Source: Mytilus edulis (lineage: Eukaryota; Mollusca; Bivalvia; Mytilida; Mytilidae). Taken from it: a stretch of DNA of 64,000 bases. Positions 22,074 through 32,699 of the stretch are shown one piece after another. The translations under genes were made by a program, and so were the position numbers. A model generated the notes under the pieces. The model had not been told where the DNA came from. It did not search any database and saw only the letters and a program-made list of their open reading frames with translations. Every line of letters starts with the position of its first letter. Position 1 is the first letter of the stretch. The stretch spans positions 22,865,750-22,929,749 of the forward strand of contig NC_092356.1 in NCBI RefSeq assembly GCF_963676685.1, read 5' to 3'.

Positions 22074-22600
22074 CTCTTCAGAACCAGTAAATTGTGCGTT
22101 AATTGTATGAATACATTTTTATTTTGTGTTTATTACCTTTCAGTAAACGATCTTTTTTTAGTTTGCTCTACTTTGATTAAAGACTTGAATAACAATTAAG
22201 TTATATCATATGATGGCCGCCATGGGTGACCAATTTTAATGATGCTGTTATATAACATCACATGAAGAAATGCACAGTCAGCAATTTTATTCAAATCGTA
22301 AATTAAAAAAAATACATAAAAAGTTTAAATGTTTTCTTAACCAGTATACTGTGCTTTGAAAGAATAAATTTTTATTTTGCATTTATTTTCTTTTTGTAAA
22401 GATTTTTAATTTCAAATTTGATCTACTTAAATAAAAAAATCTGGAGAAAAAAAGTTGTCATATGATGTCCGCCATGGATGGGCAACTTTATTGATACTGT
22501 TGTATAACAGAACATGAGGGTAATAGTCCAGAAAATGAGGGTAATAGTCAGCAATTTTATTGAAGCTGACTTTAAAAATACAAAAAAAAAAAAATGAAAT
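22074..22600 (+). repeat. tandem duplication of a ~260 bp unit
   Basis: Two diverged copies share AGTAAATTGTGCG/AGTATACTGTGCT, TCATATGATG-CCGCCATGG (22206 and 22459) and AGTCAGCAATTTTATT. No coding content is supported. Confidence 0.65.
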
Positions 22601-23045
22601 GTTTTGTTATGATAATAACCACATGAGTATCATGGGACAAAAATTATACAGATGTTGCTGCTATGATATGATGAAGAATGACATAATATTTAAAATATGC
22701 TCAACTGTATAACATGCTTATTTAGATAACATGCCGTTTTTAATAATAATATCATTGCATTTTATGTATGGATGGATAGCGATTACGTAAAGTTGTAAAT
22801 AATATAAGGACGAGAAGATGTTTATCTGATATGTATACGAAATCTTCTTTGTTCAAGACCGATACGCTTAATTAACTAAGTCGGTTTTTAAACGTGCTAG
22901 TTCACAAGGTACATATATCAGTCTGCAAGTAAAAATAGCACACTACCCGGGAATAATCTGGTGACATTATTTATTGCTCCCGCGGGTCACGTGCTCAGTG
23001 AAAAAAAACAGCAAATTCTGTCTAGAATACAATTTGTCAAGTTTT

Positions 23046-23112
23046 TAGGTTGATTCGTCTGGGGATCGAATCCACGACCTCGTCCAAAGACAAGGTGTAC
23101 AACCTACATAGA
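23046..23112 (-). repeat. tRNA-like sequence, probable SINE head
   Basis: The minus strand has GTGGATTCGATCCCC, resembling a T-loop/B box, preceded by AGGTTGTACACCTTGTC. The fold is poor for a true tRNA, so a degraded tRNA-derived SINE is more likely. Confidence 0.3.
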
Positions 23113-23629
23113 AAGCAGTGTGGCGGTTTCATTGAAAAAGAGGTCAGCAAGTGTACATGTAAATTTCACTTCTCGTTCTTACGGTAACTGAAAATTAAAA
23201 AAATCGGGTAACTGAAAATAAAAAATCGGACGAATAACAGAAATAAAAAGTTTTGGATGAAATCCCAAATATCAAAAACATGCTGGCATTTTCATTTTTG
23301 TCGAACATTTCTCTAAGTTTCTGTTTCATTTATTTTATTGCCTATTGTTTAAAAAAAGTGATGCATCATGATACCATTAGATAAAAAATATAAAACGGGA
23401 AGAGGTTGAGCGTATGAGACAGCAACCCAGCAACAAACATGACTTGAAACATTTAGAGAGCGATATACTTTAACAGTCTACAATAATAACACATATATCT
23501 GTTACATTTGACAAGCTTAGAGTCGTCCTTATTTAAAAATGAAGCTTGTGAATAAATTCAACAGAAACTATCAGAGTTTTGCCATTTACACCATATTCTC
23601 AATATTCTCCAAACAAAACTAAAACAAGA

Positions 23630-24160
23630 ATGTGTCCAGAGAACACGGATTGCCCACTCGCACTAACATTTTCTATGTTAAGGGACCGTGCAATTTAGAT
23701 CAAACTCTAATTTAGCATAATTTGAGATTAAATAATAGGGAACATGTCAACTAAGCATCCAGTTGATTGGTCTTCCAACTTTATCAAAAATTACCTTTAT
23801 CCAAACAAACTAACCTGGAGCAGGAAATTATAATTTTTTATGATCAGTGGACCGTGAAATTGAGGTCAAAACTCTAATTTCACATTGAAATTAGAAATCT
23901 CATATCATAGCTAGGGAACATGTGTACTCAGTTTCAAGATGATTGGACTTAAACTACATCAAAAACTGTTTTGACCAAAAATCTTAACCTGAAGCTGTTC
24001 GAACAGACCGAAAAACATAATGCCTTAAAGTGGGACGTGAAAATAATCAAACATGGTAAAAACACTGACGAAATTTGTGACTTGAACACTTTAAATATAA
24101 GGATGTCACGATATCTCAGTAGATGCATTTGAATCCAGGCGAGGGAAGAACCAAAAACTT
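23630..24160 (+). repeat. dispersed repeat family F, two tandem sub-units
   Basis: Two ~190 bp sub-units carry GGACCGTG-AAT, AAACTCTAATTT, AGGGAACATGT and TTGATTGG/ATGATTGGACTT. I recall the same text as a common bivalve repeat. No coding sequence; the 86-codon antisense frame is an artefact. Confidence 0.6.
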
Positions 24161-24209
24161 GCAAAAGTAAATTTACAGATCTAATATTTTTAGGTTGATG
24201 TTTAGACAA

Positions 24210-24250
24210 GTTATATATATATATTATATATATATATCATATATAATTAT
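24210..24250. repeat. AT microsatellite
   Basis: Interrupted (AT)n tract at about 24213-24245. Confidence 0.8.
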
Positions 24251-24299
24251 AGTAAAATTCTAGTCAACGTCAGGAAAATTGATGGCATTGACAATTATT

Positions 24300-25980
24300 A
24301 TTTTATTTTAATTTGACCACAAGAAATGAGGCAATACCTCCCCGTCAGTACTCTGTCTGTCCGTAATTATCACTTTGTTAATTTTTTCGACCAATAGCTT
24401 TGTTGAATGGGATTGTAACTTTTAAGAATTATCTTTTAATCAGGGAATTTTAAACATACTCGGTGAAAAGTCTTGGAATTGTTTGTTCGTCCGCTTTATT
24501 CAGAATCTAAAGGACTATGGGTAATCTCACTGTATGTACACAAAAATGGAAATAACGTTACGTCATTGATTGAATTCACAACGTCTTGGTGTACGTTTTT
24601 GGAAATATTACACAGAATGCTTTGTATTCTGAATAAGCGAATTCTCAATATTTCAATTGATCAACACATATCTTGAAGTTATATGCCTTAACCGCAACAA
24701 TGATGAGTTCAATTTAACAAAAATTGTATATAAATTAAAAACTTTATTGCAGACTTGTAATATTAAGAAAGCATTCAGTTTTTCAATATTTGAGGAAATT
24801 CCTTGTTGTAACTTGTACAATACGTCATTTTAATCCTTTGTCAGTATTTCACTTTTAATCAACCAGGCTTGTCTTAAACTAGCTAGTTGATCACGTGGTA
24901 ATTGCCTATTATCTTTGATTTATTGTTGTTTTTTACAGTTTTATCCTTAACACCTCAGGCTGGTTTTAACTTTTTACGACTCCATTTTACCTTGGACACA
25001 ACAGGAAACTTCCGTTTTTCTCGGACTTTTCCCATGTCAATTTCGAGTTTCTCGGACTTTTTCTCTGTCCCCTTCGATTTTGTAAACAAAAATATGTATT
25101 GAAAATTACGAGTTTGACATTTTCAAAAAGCGGAAGATTTCAAATTTTAACGAGAGGGACGGAAGAGGGTCTGAAAAGCGGGAGATTTTGACTCCCGCCG
25201 AAAGAATCACATGTATTTAATAGCGAGTCTATAGTTTTCTTGCGTTTACAAGTCTTTTGACAACACTAATCCGGCTGGTTTGGCCTATACAGGTGTCACC
25301 GGGTCCATGTAAACATATTAACTGTAATTAAATGATAGCAGTACATACTAATTATAATACAAACACTTTACAGGATAGTTATGCAAAATAACAACAACAA
25401 CAAAAAACAATTAGATAAAAAATTCTCCTTTATTACTTACAATGTTATTTTATACAACAATTTCCATGTCTGCAATTAATGTTTGCTAATAATAACAGTA
25501 CATACAAACCGAAAATAATTGACCTTCGAGCGAAATTATTTGATTTGTCCGTGACCTATACCCTGTTAGTACTAAAATACATTTATATTTGATGTTTCAT
25601 ATGGCACGATCTTTTTTCAAGAAAATAAGTCATAAATGTTTTTTTTTTTTTATTGCTATGTTGTTGTAAGAATAATTGGCTTTACGGCTATTTTTATTGG
25701 ACACCCAAACGTGTTTTCCAAAATTCCCGCGTTGCTTACATACATTTACCATATATTGACTGAAAATGTTTGCCTCAAATCACGTGTCTATATACTTGAG
25801 ACAATGGTCGTTCGTTTCCTTGTATTTAATAGGCGTACTTTAATAATAAAAAAATGGCAACAAGGTATAAACAGTACATCTGTCCTTATAATGGCTCTAC
25901 CTCTCATTATGTTCCTCCCATTTAATAAATCTTCAAAAGGGAACTCAGAGACAATAAAGGTAAAGTCATTTATTTTTCAT
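24300..25980. other. intergenic or intronic, no gene seen
   Basis: No supported coding sequence. If the 26527 gene has a non-coding first exon like its neighbours, exon 1 and its promoter should lie here or slightly downstream, but I could not place them. The 121-codon open frame at 25636-26001 has low-complexity composition and runs into the 35 bp array. Confidence 0.35.
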
Positions 25981-25983
25981 TTT

Positions 25984-26245
25984 GACAGTTTCGTAAATTA
26001 ATGTTGTTTTTTTAATTTGACAGTGTCGTAACTGTTCATTTTGTTTTTCAGTTGTTCAATTTGGCAGTTGCGTAAATGTTTATTTGTTTTCTATTTTCAT
26101 TTTTGACAGTTTCGTTAGTGTTCATTTGCTTTTCATTTTGACAGTTGCGTAAATGTTCATTTGCTTTTCAGTATGACAGTTTCGTAAATGTTCATTTGCT
26201 TTTAATTTTGACAGTTTCGTAAATGCTCATTTTTTTCTTCATTTT
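25984..26245 (+). repeat. 35 bp tandem repeat array upstream of the 26527 gene
   Basis: Seven units with core GACAGTTTCGTAAATG and a TTCATTTGCTTTTCATTTT spacer. Unit starts are near 25984, 26019, 26063, 26105, 26140, 26175 and 26210, mostly 35 bp apart. The array lies about 280 bp before the coding exon of the next gene. Confidence 0.8.
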
Positions 26246-26526
26246 AACACTTTCAAAAAATGCGTGCATAATTAAGTAATTTTTTCTGTGATTTATTTGT
26301 TGATTTAGAAATAAAAATTGCATAAATAGTATATATAAAAAAAACTGTAATTTATGATTTTGTACTTTTGGAACTAGTGTGCAAAAAAAAAAATGATACA
26401 TCGATTATTTGAACATTACCTAGGTTACTAAAATTAACCCTTTTTAAAATTAGTTAATATTTGAATCTTTTAACATGATAATATTTTTATACGATATATA
26501 GATTCATTTTGTTTTCTTCAGGAAAG

Positions 26527-27723
26527 ATGAGCCCTGTACTATGGATACCAATGTTTTTATTCAGTACTCTTGCCTGTACATCTGGAAAGTTAATTTTCAC
26601 AGGACCTGTAGATAAAAGGGGCATATATACAAGACCATTAGATAAAGCAGACAAAGTAACAAGAACATTGGAGATGAAAACCAAACCTACAAACATGGAT
26701 ATAAATAAACCAAGAACATTAGAAACCGGAAACATCATTGTAGAATCAGGAGACACAGCCGTAAATGAACCAAGAACAGTAGACACAGGAGGTAGTATAA
26801 AAAAACCAGTAGACAAAGGTGTAAATAAACCTAGAACCGTTGGAACTGGAGGCACCTTTATATGGCCAGGAGACACAAGTGTAAGTGAACCAATAACTGT
26901 AGAAACAGGAAGTAGAATTATAAACCAAGAACACGTGAATGTCAATGAACCAAGAACTGGAGGCACCATTATAGGGCCAGGAGAAACAAGTGTAAGTGAA
27001 CCAATAACTGTAGAAACAGGAGGTAGAATTATAAACCAAGAACACGTGATTGTCAATGAACCAAGAACTGGAGGCACCATTATAGGGCCAGGAGACACAA
27101 GTGTAAATGAACCTAGAACAGTTGTAAATGGAGGCACCATTATAAGGCAAGGAGACAAAATTGTAAATGAACCAAGAAAAGTACAAACTGGAGGCACCAT
27201 TATAGGGACAGGAAACACCGGTGTAAATGAATTAAGAGCAGTAAGAAATAGTATTATGAAACCCGGAGACAAAGATGTGGATAAACTACAAGCTAGAGGC
27301 ACCATAATAAGCCAAGAATACACAGGTGTAAATGGACCAAGAACAGTAGAAACCAAAGGCACCATAATAAAACCAGGCGAAATGGATGCAAACAACCCAG
27401 GAACAACAGAAACAGGAGGCCACGTCAATAGACCAGTTGGAAGCAAACCTTTAAGAGGGACAAGAAATGGCTTCAAAGCACAAAATCAACCATTAGATGG
27501 AAATGGTAGACGTGTGACACTCGGGAAAATGTTGTCAACCGTTTCAAATAGTACACAACAAAATTCCACAAATAAGAATGGTGTAGGGTCAGGTTTCCAA
27601 CGGTTTATACCACCTTTTGTTCTAAACATGAATATATATGAATGGATACCAAGAAAATTCCACCAAAAAATTCACGATGGCTTATTGAATGTTAGGAACA
27701 AAACTTTAACTGGTAACTTTTGA
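26527..27723 (+). CDS. secreted Thr/Gly-rich repeat protein
   Basis: The product has 398 residues. The start ATG (26527) lies 5 bp after a clear acceptor (TTTTCTTCAG, ending 26521). The upstream in-frame TTG at 26509 is intronic. Residues 1-20 are a signal peptide (MSPVLWIPMFLFSTLACTSG). Residues about 65-300 are a run of ~18-20-residue repeats with core GGTIIGPGDT and SVNEPRTVET, some replaced by GGRIINQEHV units. Residues 300-398 are non-repetitive and basic. Residues 361-387 hold the module IP-x-FVL-x6-WIP-x2-F-x3-I-x3-LL shared with the 31899 gene. Many Thr residues could be O-glycosylated. No known family is recognised; an extracellular-matrix role is inferred. A variant poly(A) signal TATAAA is at 27736-27741. 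Confidence 0.85.
   Translation: MSPVLWIPMFLFSTLACTSGKLIFTGPVDKRGIYTRPLDKADKVTRTLEMKTKPTNMDINKPRTLETGNIIVESGDTAVNEPRTVDTGGSIKKPVDKGVNKPRTVGTGGTFIWPGDTSVSEPITVETGSRIINQEHVNVNEPRTGGTIIGPGETSVSEPITVETGGRIINQEHVIVNEPRTGGTIIGPGDTSVNEPRTVVNGGTIIRQGDKIVNEPRKVQTGGTIIGTGNTGVNELRAVRNSIMKPGDKDVDKLQARGTIISQEYTGVNGPRTVETKGTIIKPGEMDANNPGTTETGGHVNRPVGSKPLRGTRNGFKAQNQPLDGNGRRVTLGKMLSTVSNSTQQNSTNKNGVGSGFQRFIPPFVLNMNIYEWIPRKFHQKIHDGLLNVRNKTLTGNF
26881..27102 (+). repeat. 111 bp near-identical tandem duplication inside the coding exon
   Basis: GTAAGTGAACCAATAACTGT begins at 26881 and again at 26992. The 37-codon units are almost identical, unlike the other, diverged repeats of the gene, so this expansion is recent. 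Confidence 0.8.
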
Positions 27724-27971
27724 TACATTTGTTCTTATAAAATATTTAAAGTAGTCTAGCCTAAGAAATGAATTATACAGCAACTATTTTTACAAAAGTT
27801 AATGCATCTAGAATGTATTGATACATTGGTTCAGACGTTTTAATGCACTCCAATGTTGTCCGAGTTGACTGTTATTCACCGAGGATATTATTAAAAAATG
27901 AAACATATATTAGATATATAAATATGTATTTTTCATTAAATAATAGTGTCGATATCTTGAAAGGATCGACA

Positions 27972-28110
27972 TCAGTGGCGGATCCAGAATTTTTCATAAG
28001 TGGGGGCCCACTGATTGACCTAAGAGGGGGCTCGCTCCAGTCACGCTTCAGTGATTCCCTATATAAGCAAGCAAATTTTTTCCCCTGCCCCCCCTAAATC
28101 CGCCTATGGA
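27972..28110. repeat. GGCGGATCC-type short element (family G)
   Basis: Starts GTGGCGGATCCAGAATTTTT and ends CCCCCCCTAAATCCGCCTATG, so the ends are inverted (GGCGGAT / ATCCGCC). Relatives are at 29450-29600 and 42360-42570. Confidence 0.6.
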
Positions 28111-28991
28111 CATTCAATAAATAATAAGATAATGCACCCCTTCGGACATTTAAAATCACATTTTTTGTTATATTGACATAGCCACTTTTTGAAAATCTAC
28201 TAAAAAAATAATTTTATTTTCTGAACCATTAACCGTACTGGTACCTGGCAAAGAGTTTATGCGTGGAGTATATGTCAATGAGTCAAAAACCTGACGACAC
28301 AAAAAAAATCAAGACATCTAGAGGTCAACATTTTTAAATTAATGTGTTACTGTGTATTTTATTCTTTTCAATTTAAAATATTATAAAAGATAATTTTATT
28401 TCAGCTTTTTAATATGTTATTGCCGTCTTAGAACAAAGTGTCAACACAGTTTCGTCTTTAATTTCATTTCTTCCATGTGGCTCAATCTATTTTTCTGTGT
28501 GATGTTTTGTGAACTATTGTGTGTCTGTTCGTTCTTTTTGATGTTGTCCATTCGTCCTTTTTTATGTTATTCATTAGTCTGTTTTTTTTTGGTTTTGTCT
28601 GTTCATCCTTTTTCTATGTTGACTGTTGGTTCCTTTTTCCTTGTTTTTTGGGGTTTTTGTTGCCCTTTTTATAAAGATAAGGAGAAGTAGTATTACTGTG
28701 AATGATGAACCTTCCACGCAAGCAGCCAAAGACCAAATGATAAGGTACAAAGAAAAAAAACGTACCTGTTTAATGAACAACGACGACAAGTGCTTTTAAG
28801 CGACCTTGGCTTTCCATGTGGTCGGAAAGACCAATAAAATGGTTACTATAAAAAAAAAATGATCTTCTTTAAGACAAGTTGACATGTTACAATGTATTTA
28901 AGGCCAGTTAAATTGCTACCTTTGAGAAAAATGAAAATCCAGTAATGGCTGGTTGACAGTTGATCGGTAATCACACAGTCAAAGATTTACC
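28111..28991. other. intergenic, no gene seen
   Basis: AT-rich with T-rich stretches near 28480-28660. The overlapping open frames on both strands (28475-28789) reflect low complexity. Confidence 0.4.
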
Positions 28992-29127
28992 AGGGTTGGT
29001 CGCGATCATATCGTAGCGGCTATGTAGCTGCTATCAATATATATGTAACAACTAGTCTATAGCTACACGTTCAATAGTCAAAATCTACGTAGCACTACGT
29101 AGCTGCTACGATATGATCGCGACCCTG
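28992..29127. mobile_element. foldback element with GGTCGCGATCATATCG arms
   Basis: Left arm GGTCGCGATCATATCGTAGC pairs with right arm GCTACGATATGATCGCGACC. The arms extend to AGGGT/ACCCT outside and TATGTAGCTGC-type strings inside. The total is about 136 bp with no coding sequence. Confidence 0.8.
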
Positions 29128-29229
29128 TACATTGTATTGACCAGGTGATGAGATTTGTGAGAAAAAGAAATACTTGTACATTTAATGACCTATTATTTGA
29201 GAAGTGGGTAATATTTCATTGGGTACTTT

Positions 29230-29450
29230 GTAGGAAAAGAGGGACAAAAGATACTAGAGGGACAGTTAAACCCATAAATCGAAAATAAACTGACAACGCC
29301 ATGACTAAAAATGAAAAGGACAAACAGACAAACAATATTGTACACACGACACTACATAGAAAACTAAAGAATAAACAACACGAACCCCACCAAAACATAG
29401 GGGTGATAGAAAGTGCTCCAGGAGGGAAGTTACATGTAATGAACCCAAAA
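29230..29450 (-). repeat. dispersed repeat family A, reversed copy
   Basis: The + strand shows GAGGGACAAAAGATACTAGA, AACTGACAACGCCATGAC and AATAAACAACACGAACCCC. Open frames on both strands here are repeat-derived. Confidence 0.7.
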
Positions 29451-29600
29451 ACAAGGGCGGATCCAGTCATTTTCAAAGAAGAGAGGGCTCCAACCCAGGA
29501 TAAAAAGGGGGTTCCAACCATAATTATGTCTCCATTCAAATGTGTTAATCGTCCAAAGAGGGGGTTCTAACGCCCGAAACCCCTCCACCTTGAACCGCAA
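29450..29600. repeat. family G element fragment
   Basis: GGGCGGATCCAGTCATTTTC followed by G- and C-rich tracts (AGGGGGTTC, AACCCCTCC), as in 27972-28110. Confidence 0.45.
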
Positions 29601-29889
29601 CTGAACTATATATTCCAGTTGACAGCTTTACATTGTACTAGCTATATATATAGGCATATACAAAGTTATATAAATTATAGTCATCCATCCATATGATTAT
29701 TGTCACTATTGATGATTTATTTGTTATTAAAACAATTCAGAGAGAATCGACACATTATTTCTATACATTTATTATACATAAATTGCTTATAAAATCAAAA
29801 CAACCGTTTCATAGAGGCTGTAAACTTCCCAGCAAGTAAGTTGATAATCTAGTATGTTTACTCTTCTAGAATTGATTTGATTTTATGTG

Positions 29890-30330
29890 TATTAACGCCA
29901 CTTTTTAGCACCGCTTTTGTGCTATTTCGTGGCGGCCAGTTTTTTGTTTTGTTTTTTTTTTTGTGGAGGAGTGCCCTACTCGTTTAAAATTGAGAACACA
30001 ACATATAAAGCTTTATAAAAATAGGGAGCTGTCGTATGAATGACAATGGGATAGCTTTCCACCCGAGTTTAAAAAAAAAGTGGATGCAAGTTATAATTAT
30101 ATGCCACCTAACGGCCTTCAAACATTAAAAAAAAACAAAAAAAACCGTATAGTCAGTGCTATAAAGGAAAAGTCCCCGAGACGCAAAATGTAAAAAATGA
30201 TTCAAACTCGATTATAATCGGCATAATGTTTTACAACACAACTTACAGAAAAAAAAATATGACAGGCATGAACCGACGACAACCACTGACTTGGGACAGG
30301 CACGTACAGAATATGACGGCGTTAAACATG
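29890..30330. repeat. mixed fragments of dispersed repeats
   Basis: 29900-29980 holds a TATTTCGTGGCGGCCAGTTT unit. 30020-30310 is a highly diverged family B-like copy ending GACTTGGGACAGGCA, a string shared with family D (32940, 41200). Confidence 0.45.
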
Positions 30331-30334
30331 TGTG

Positions 30335-31205
30335 TGAGTGCTCAAGTTTCTCATAACATGACTAATTTGGGGGCGGATATATCTTTATCTAATAAACAAT
30401 TTAATGCTATCAGATTTCCTCTAAATGCTTTGGTTTCAGAGATATAAGCCAAAATCTACATTTCACCCCTATGTACTATTTTAGCCATGGTGGCCATCTT
30501 GGTTAGTAGGCCGGGTCACCAGACACATTTTTTGAACTAGATACCCCAATGATGAGTGTGGCCAACTTTGGTTAAGTTTGGCCCAGTAGTTTCAGAGGAG
30601 AAGATTTTTGTAAAAGAATACTAAAATTTTTGAAAAATGGTTAAAAATTGACAATAAGGACAATACATTTTTTGTAACTCCTTTAGGTATCAAATGTCAA
30701 TTTTGGTCATGTTGACTTATTTGTAGATCTTACTTTGCTGAACATTATTCCTGTTTACAGTTTATCTCTATTTATAATAATATTCAAGATAATAACCAAA
30801 AACTGCAAAATTTCCTTAAAATTACTAGTTTGGTGGCAGCAACCGAACAACGGGTTGTCTGATTTGTCTAAAATTTTCAGGCCAAATAAATCTTGACCAA
30901 ATAGACAATTTTAACCCTGTCAGATTTGCTCTAAATGGTTTGGTTTTAGAATTATAAGCCAGTTCTACATTTTACCCCTATTTTTTAGCCAAGGCGACCA
31001 TCTTGGTTGGTTGGCCGGGTCACGCCACACATTTTTAAAACTAGATACCCAAATGATGATTGTGGCCAAGTTTGGTTAAATTTGTCCGAGGAGTTTCACA
31101 GGAGAATATTTTTGTAAAAGTTAACGACGACGGACGACGGACGACGACTACAACGGACGACGCCGGACGCCGGACGCAAAGTGATGTGGGTCAGGTGAGC
31201 TTAAA
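30335..31205 (+). repeat. long dispersed repeat family E (GACGACGGACG tail)
   Basis: Two ~430 bp sub-units each hold GCCATCTTGGTT, GATACCCCAATGATGA, GTGGCCAAGTTTGGTTAA and TTTCAGAGGAGAAGATTTTT. The end is a GACGACGGAC-rich tail and GGTCAGGTGAGCTTAAA. The second copy is at 61560-62785. No coding frame is preserved. Confidence 0.75.
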
Positions 31206-31893
31206 AGGAGACATCGCGCGGAAACATCGTATGCATAACTCACTGGACATGTCAAGGGATCATAATAATGCATCACACATTGTAGTTTTTATATGATTAG
31301 TATATTTACAGATTCATAAATGTAATTGAACTACATTTTGATAGACCATGTTGCTGAAACTGCTATCGTACCTATGAAAAAATGTACTTGTAAACACTGT
31401 TTTGATTTCAATATTCCATAAAATAACTGTTTTCGTTTTTTTCAATGATTTTTAACACAAAAAAAAAAACAAGTTCCGGGACCCTAAGTTTTGGTATTGA
31501 AATTTGGATGTTTATGGAAGTATTTTATAGAAATGTAAAAAAATATCTCTCGAAGACCATTCTGACTTAAAAGTTACCCTTATTGATCAGATCAATACAA
31601 AACACACACAAAAAACTAAATCAACCTTGTTGTTGGAACAGACTGAGTACGTTCTCTAAATCAGAAATCCAATTTACCATTAAAAGTCATTTCAATCAGC
31701 TAAAACAATCCTTTAAACACTTAATATTTCACAACAATTTGGACTGTACAGCGATTCATACTTGTATTTTTGGAAAAGGTGTACCATGTGTTGTCCCGCC
31801 AATGAAATTAAACTAAACAAACAACAATCCACTAAACATGTGTCATTTCATCTTTATCATAAGTTTACACACATGTTTAATTATCTTTTGTAG
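31206..31893. other. intergenic or 5' intron of the next gene
   Basis: No repeat or coding sequence recognised. It ends in the acceptor TTATCTTTTGTAG (31881-31893). A non-coding first exon of the 31899 gene is expected upstream but was not placed. Confidence 0.4.
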
Positions 31894-31898
31894 ACAAT

Positions 31899-32519
31899 AT
31901 GAATTCATTTATCATTTCGATAATTGTTTTTATAATTGCAAATGCCACTGCGCAGACGGTCTTTGCGCAACAGAAAATGCTTGGACAAATGCCAGGACAA
32001 TCGGGACTTCTCGGAACCATGACCATAGCCGATGTATTGAAAATGGTCCCACGTGATGCTCAAGCATATAAAAACCCAGAAAATGCAAAACTAGTTGCAA
32101 TGTTAGCAAATATACCATCGTTTGTCCTAAGTGATCAAGCTTCCACATGGATACCAATATCTTATCAAAAACAGATTGCAAAAGAACTATTAACACAGAA
32201 GCAACAAAAAACAACACCACCTACGAAACCAACGATAAAACAACAAACTATGACGAAACAGACGAATTCATTAAATGGAATGTTGAATCAACAGCAACAG
32301 CTTGCAAAAGAACTATCAAAAGGACAAAATTATCAACAACAAACAACGCCATTAACAAAACCAATGAAGAAACAACTACCAATCACTAATGGGCAAGAAC
32401 CAACGAATTCACAGCTAATGAGTTCGATGAAAGAGATGGCTATGCAACAGGCACAGATGATGATGCTCATGAATAAAATGTTGTTGCAACAGATTACAAC
32501 TCCTTCGCCATATTTTTAA
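31899..32519 (+). CDS. secreted Gln/Met-rich protein
   Basis: The product has 206 residues. The ATG lies 5 bp after the acceptor AG at 31892-31893. Residues 1-19 are a signal peptide. Residues 40-100 are a folded-looking segment with VPRDAQAYKNPENAK and, at 72-98, the module IP-x-FVL-x6-WIP-x2-Y-x3-I-x3-LL also found in the 26527 product. Residues 100-165 are Gln/Thr/Pro/Lys-rich and contain an internal duplication (92-116 against 134-159: IAKEL or LAKEL, then TTP-x-TKP). The end is Met-rich (AMQQAQMMMLMNKM). A poly(A) signal AATAAA is at 32582-32587. The family is not recognised. Gln-rich secreted proteins are common in mollusc shell matrices, so that role is a guess. Overlapping frames (31838-32056, 31930-32220) are shadows. 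Confidence 0.85.
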   Translation: MNSFIISIIVFIIANATAQTVFAQQKMLGQMPGQSGLLGTMTIADVLKMVPRDAQAYKNPENAKLVAMLANIPSFVLSDQASTWIPISYQKQIAKELLTQKQQKTTPPTKPTIKQQTMTKQTNSLNGMLNQQQQLAKELSKGQNYQQQTTPLTKPMKKQLPITNGQEPTNSQLMSSMKEMAMQQAQMMMLMNKMLLQQITTPSPYF

Positions 32520-32581
32520 CGCAATGGAAAGAAAAGAAGGAAAAAATATCATATTGCATGTACTTGTGTAATTTACAAAAT

Positions 32582-32587
32582 AATAAA
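32582..32587 (+). terminator. polyadenylation signal AATAAA
   Basis: AATAAA 63 bp after the stop codon of the Gln/Met-rich gene. Confidence 0.75.
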
Positions 32588-32699
32588 GAAAAATGTTGAG
32601 CAGTAGTTGTCATTTAACTTGCATTCACGTAAGACATCAGAAGTTTTGACATTTTTTAACATGGCGAAACATACATCATGTAGATTAAATAAATAAAAT

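Noticed and set aside
25636..26001. 121-codon frame upstream of the Thr/Gly-rich gene
   Set aside because: It starts in a T run and ends inside the 35 bp repeat array. No recognisable feature.
26487..27476. 329-codon antisense frame opposite the Thr/Gly-rich gene
   Set aside because: It is a shadow of the repeats on the coding strand, which has the signal peptide and splice acceptor.
29216..29539. 107-codon antisense hydrophobic frame
   Set aside because: It is composed of a reversed family A copy and a family G fragment.
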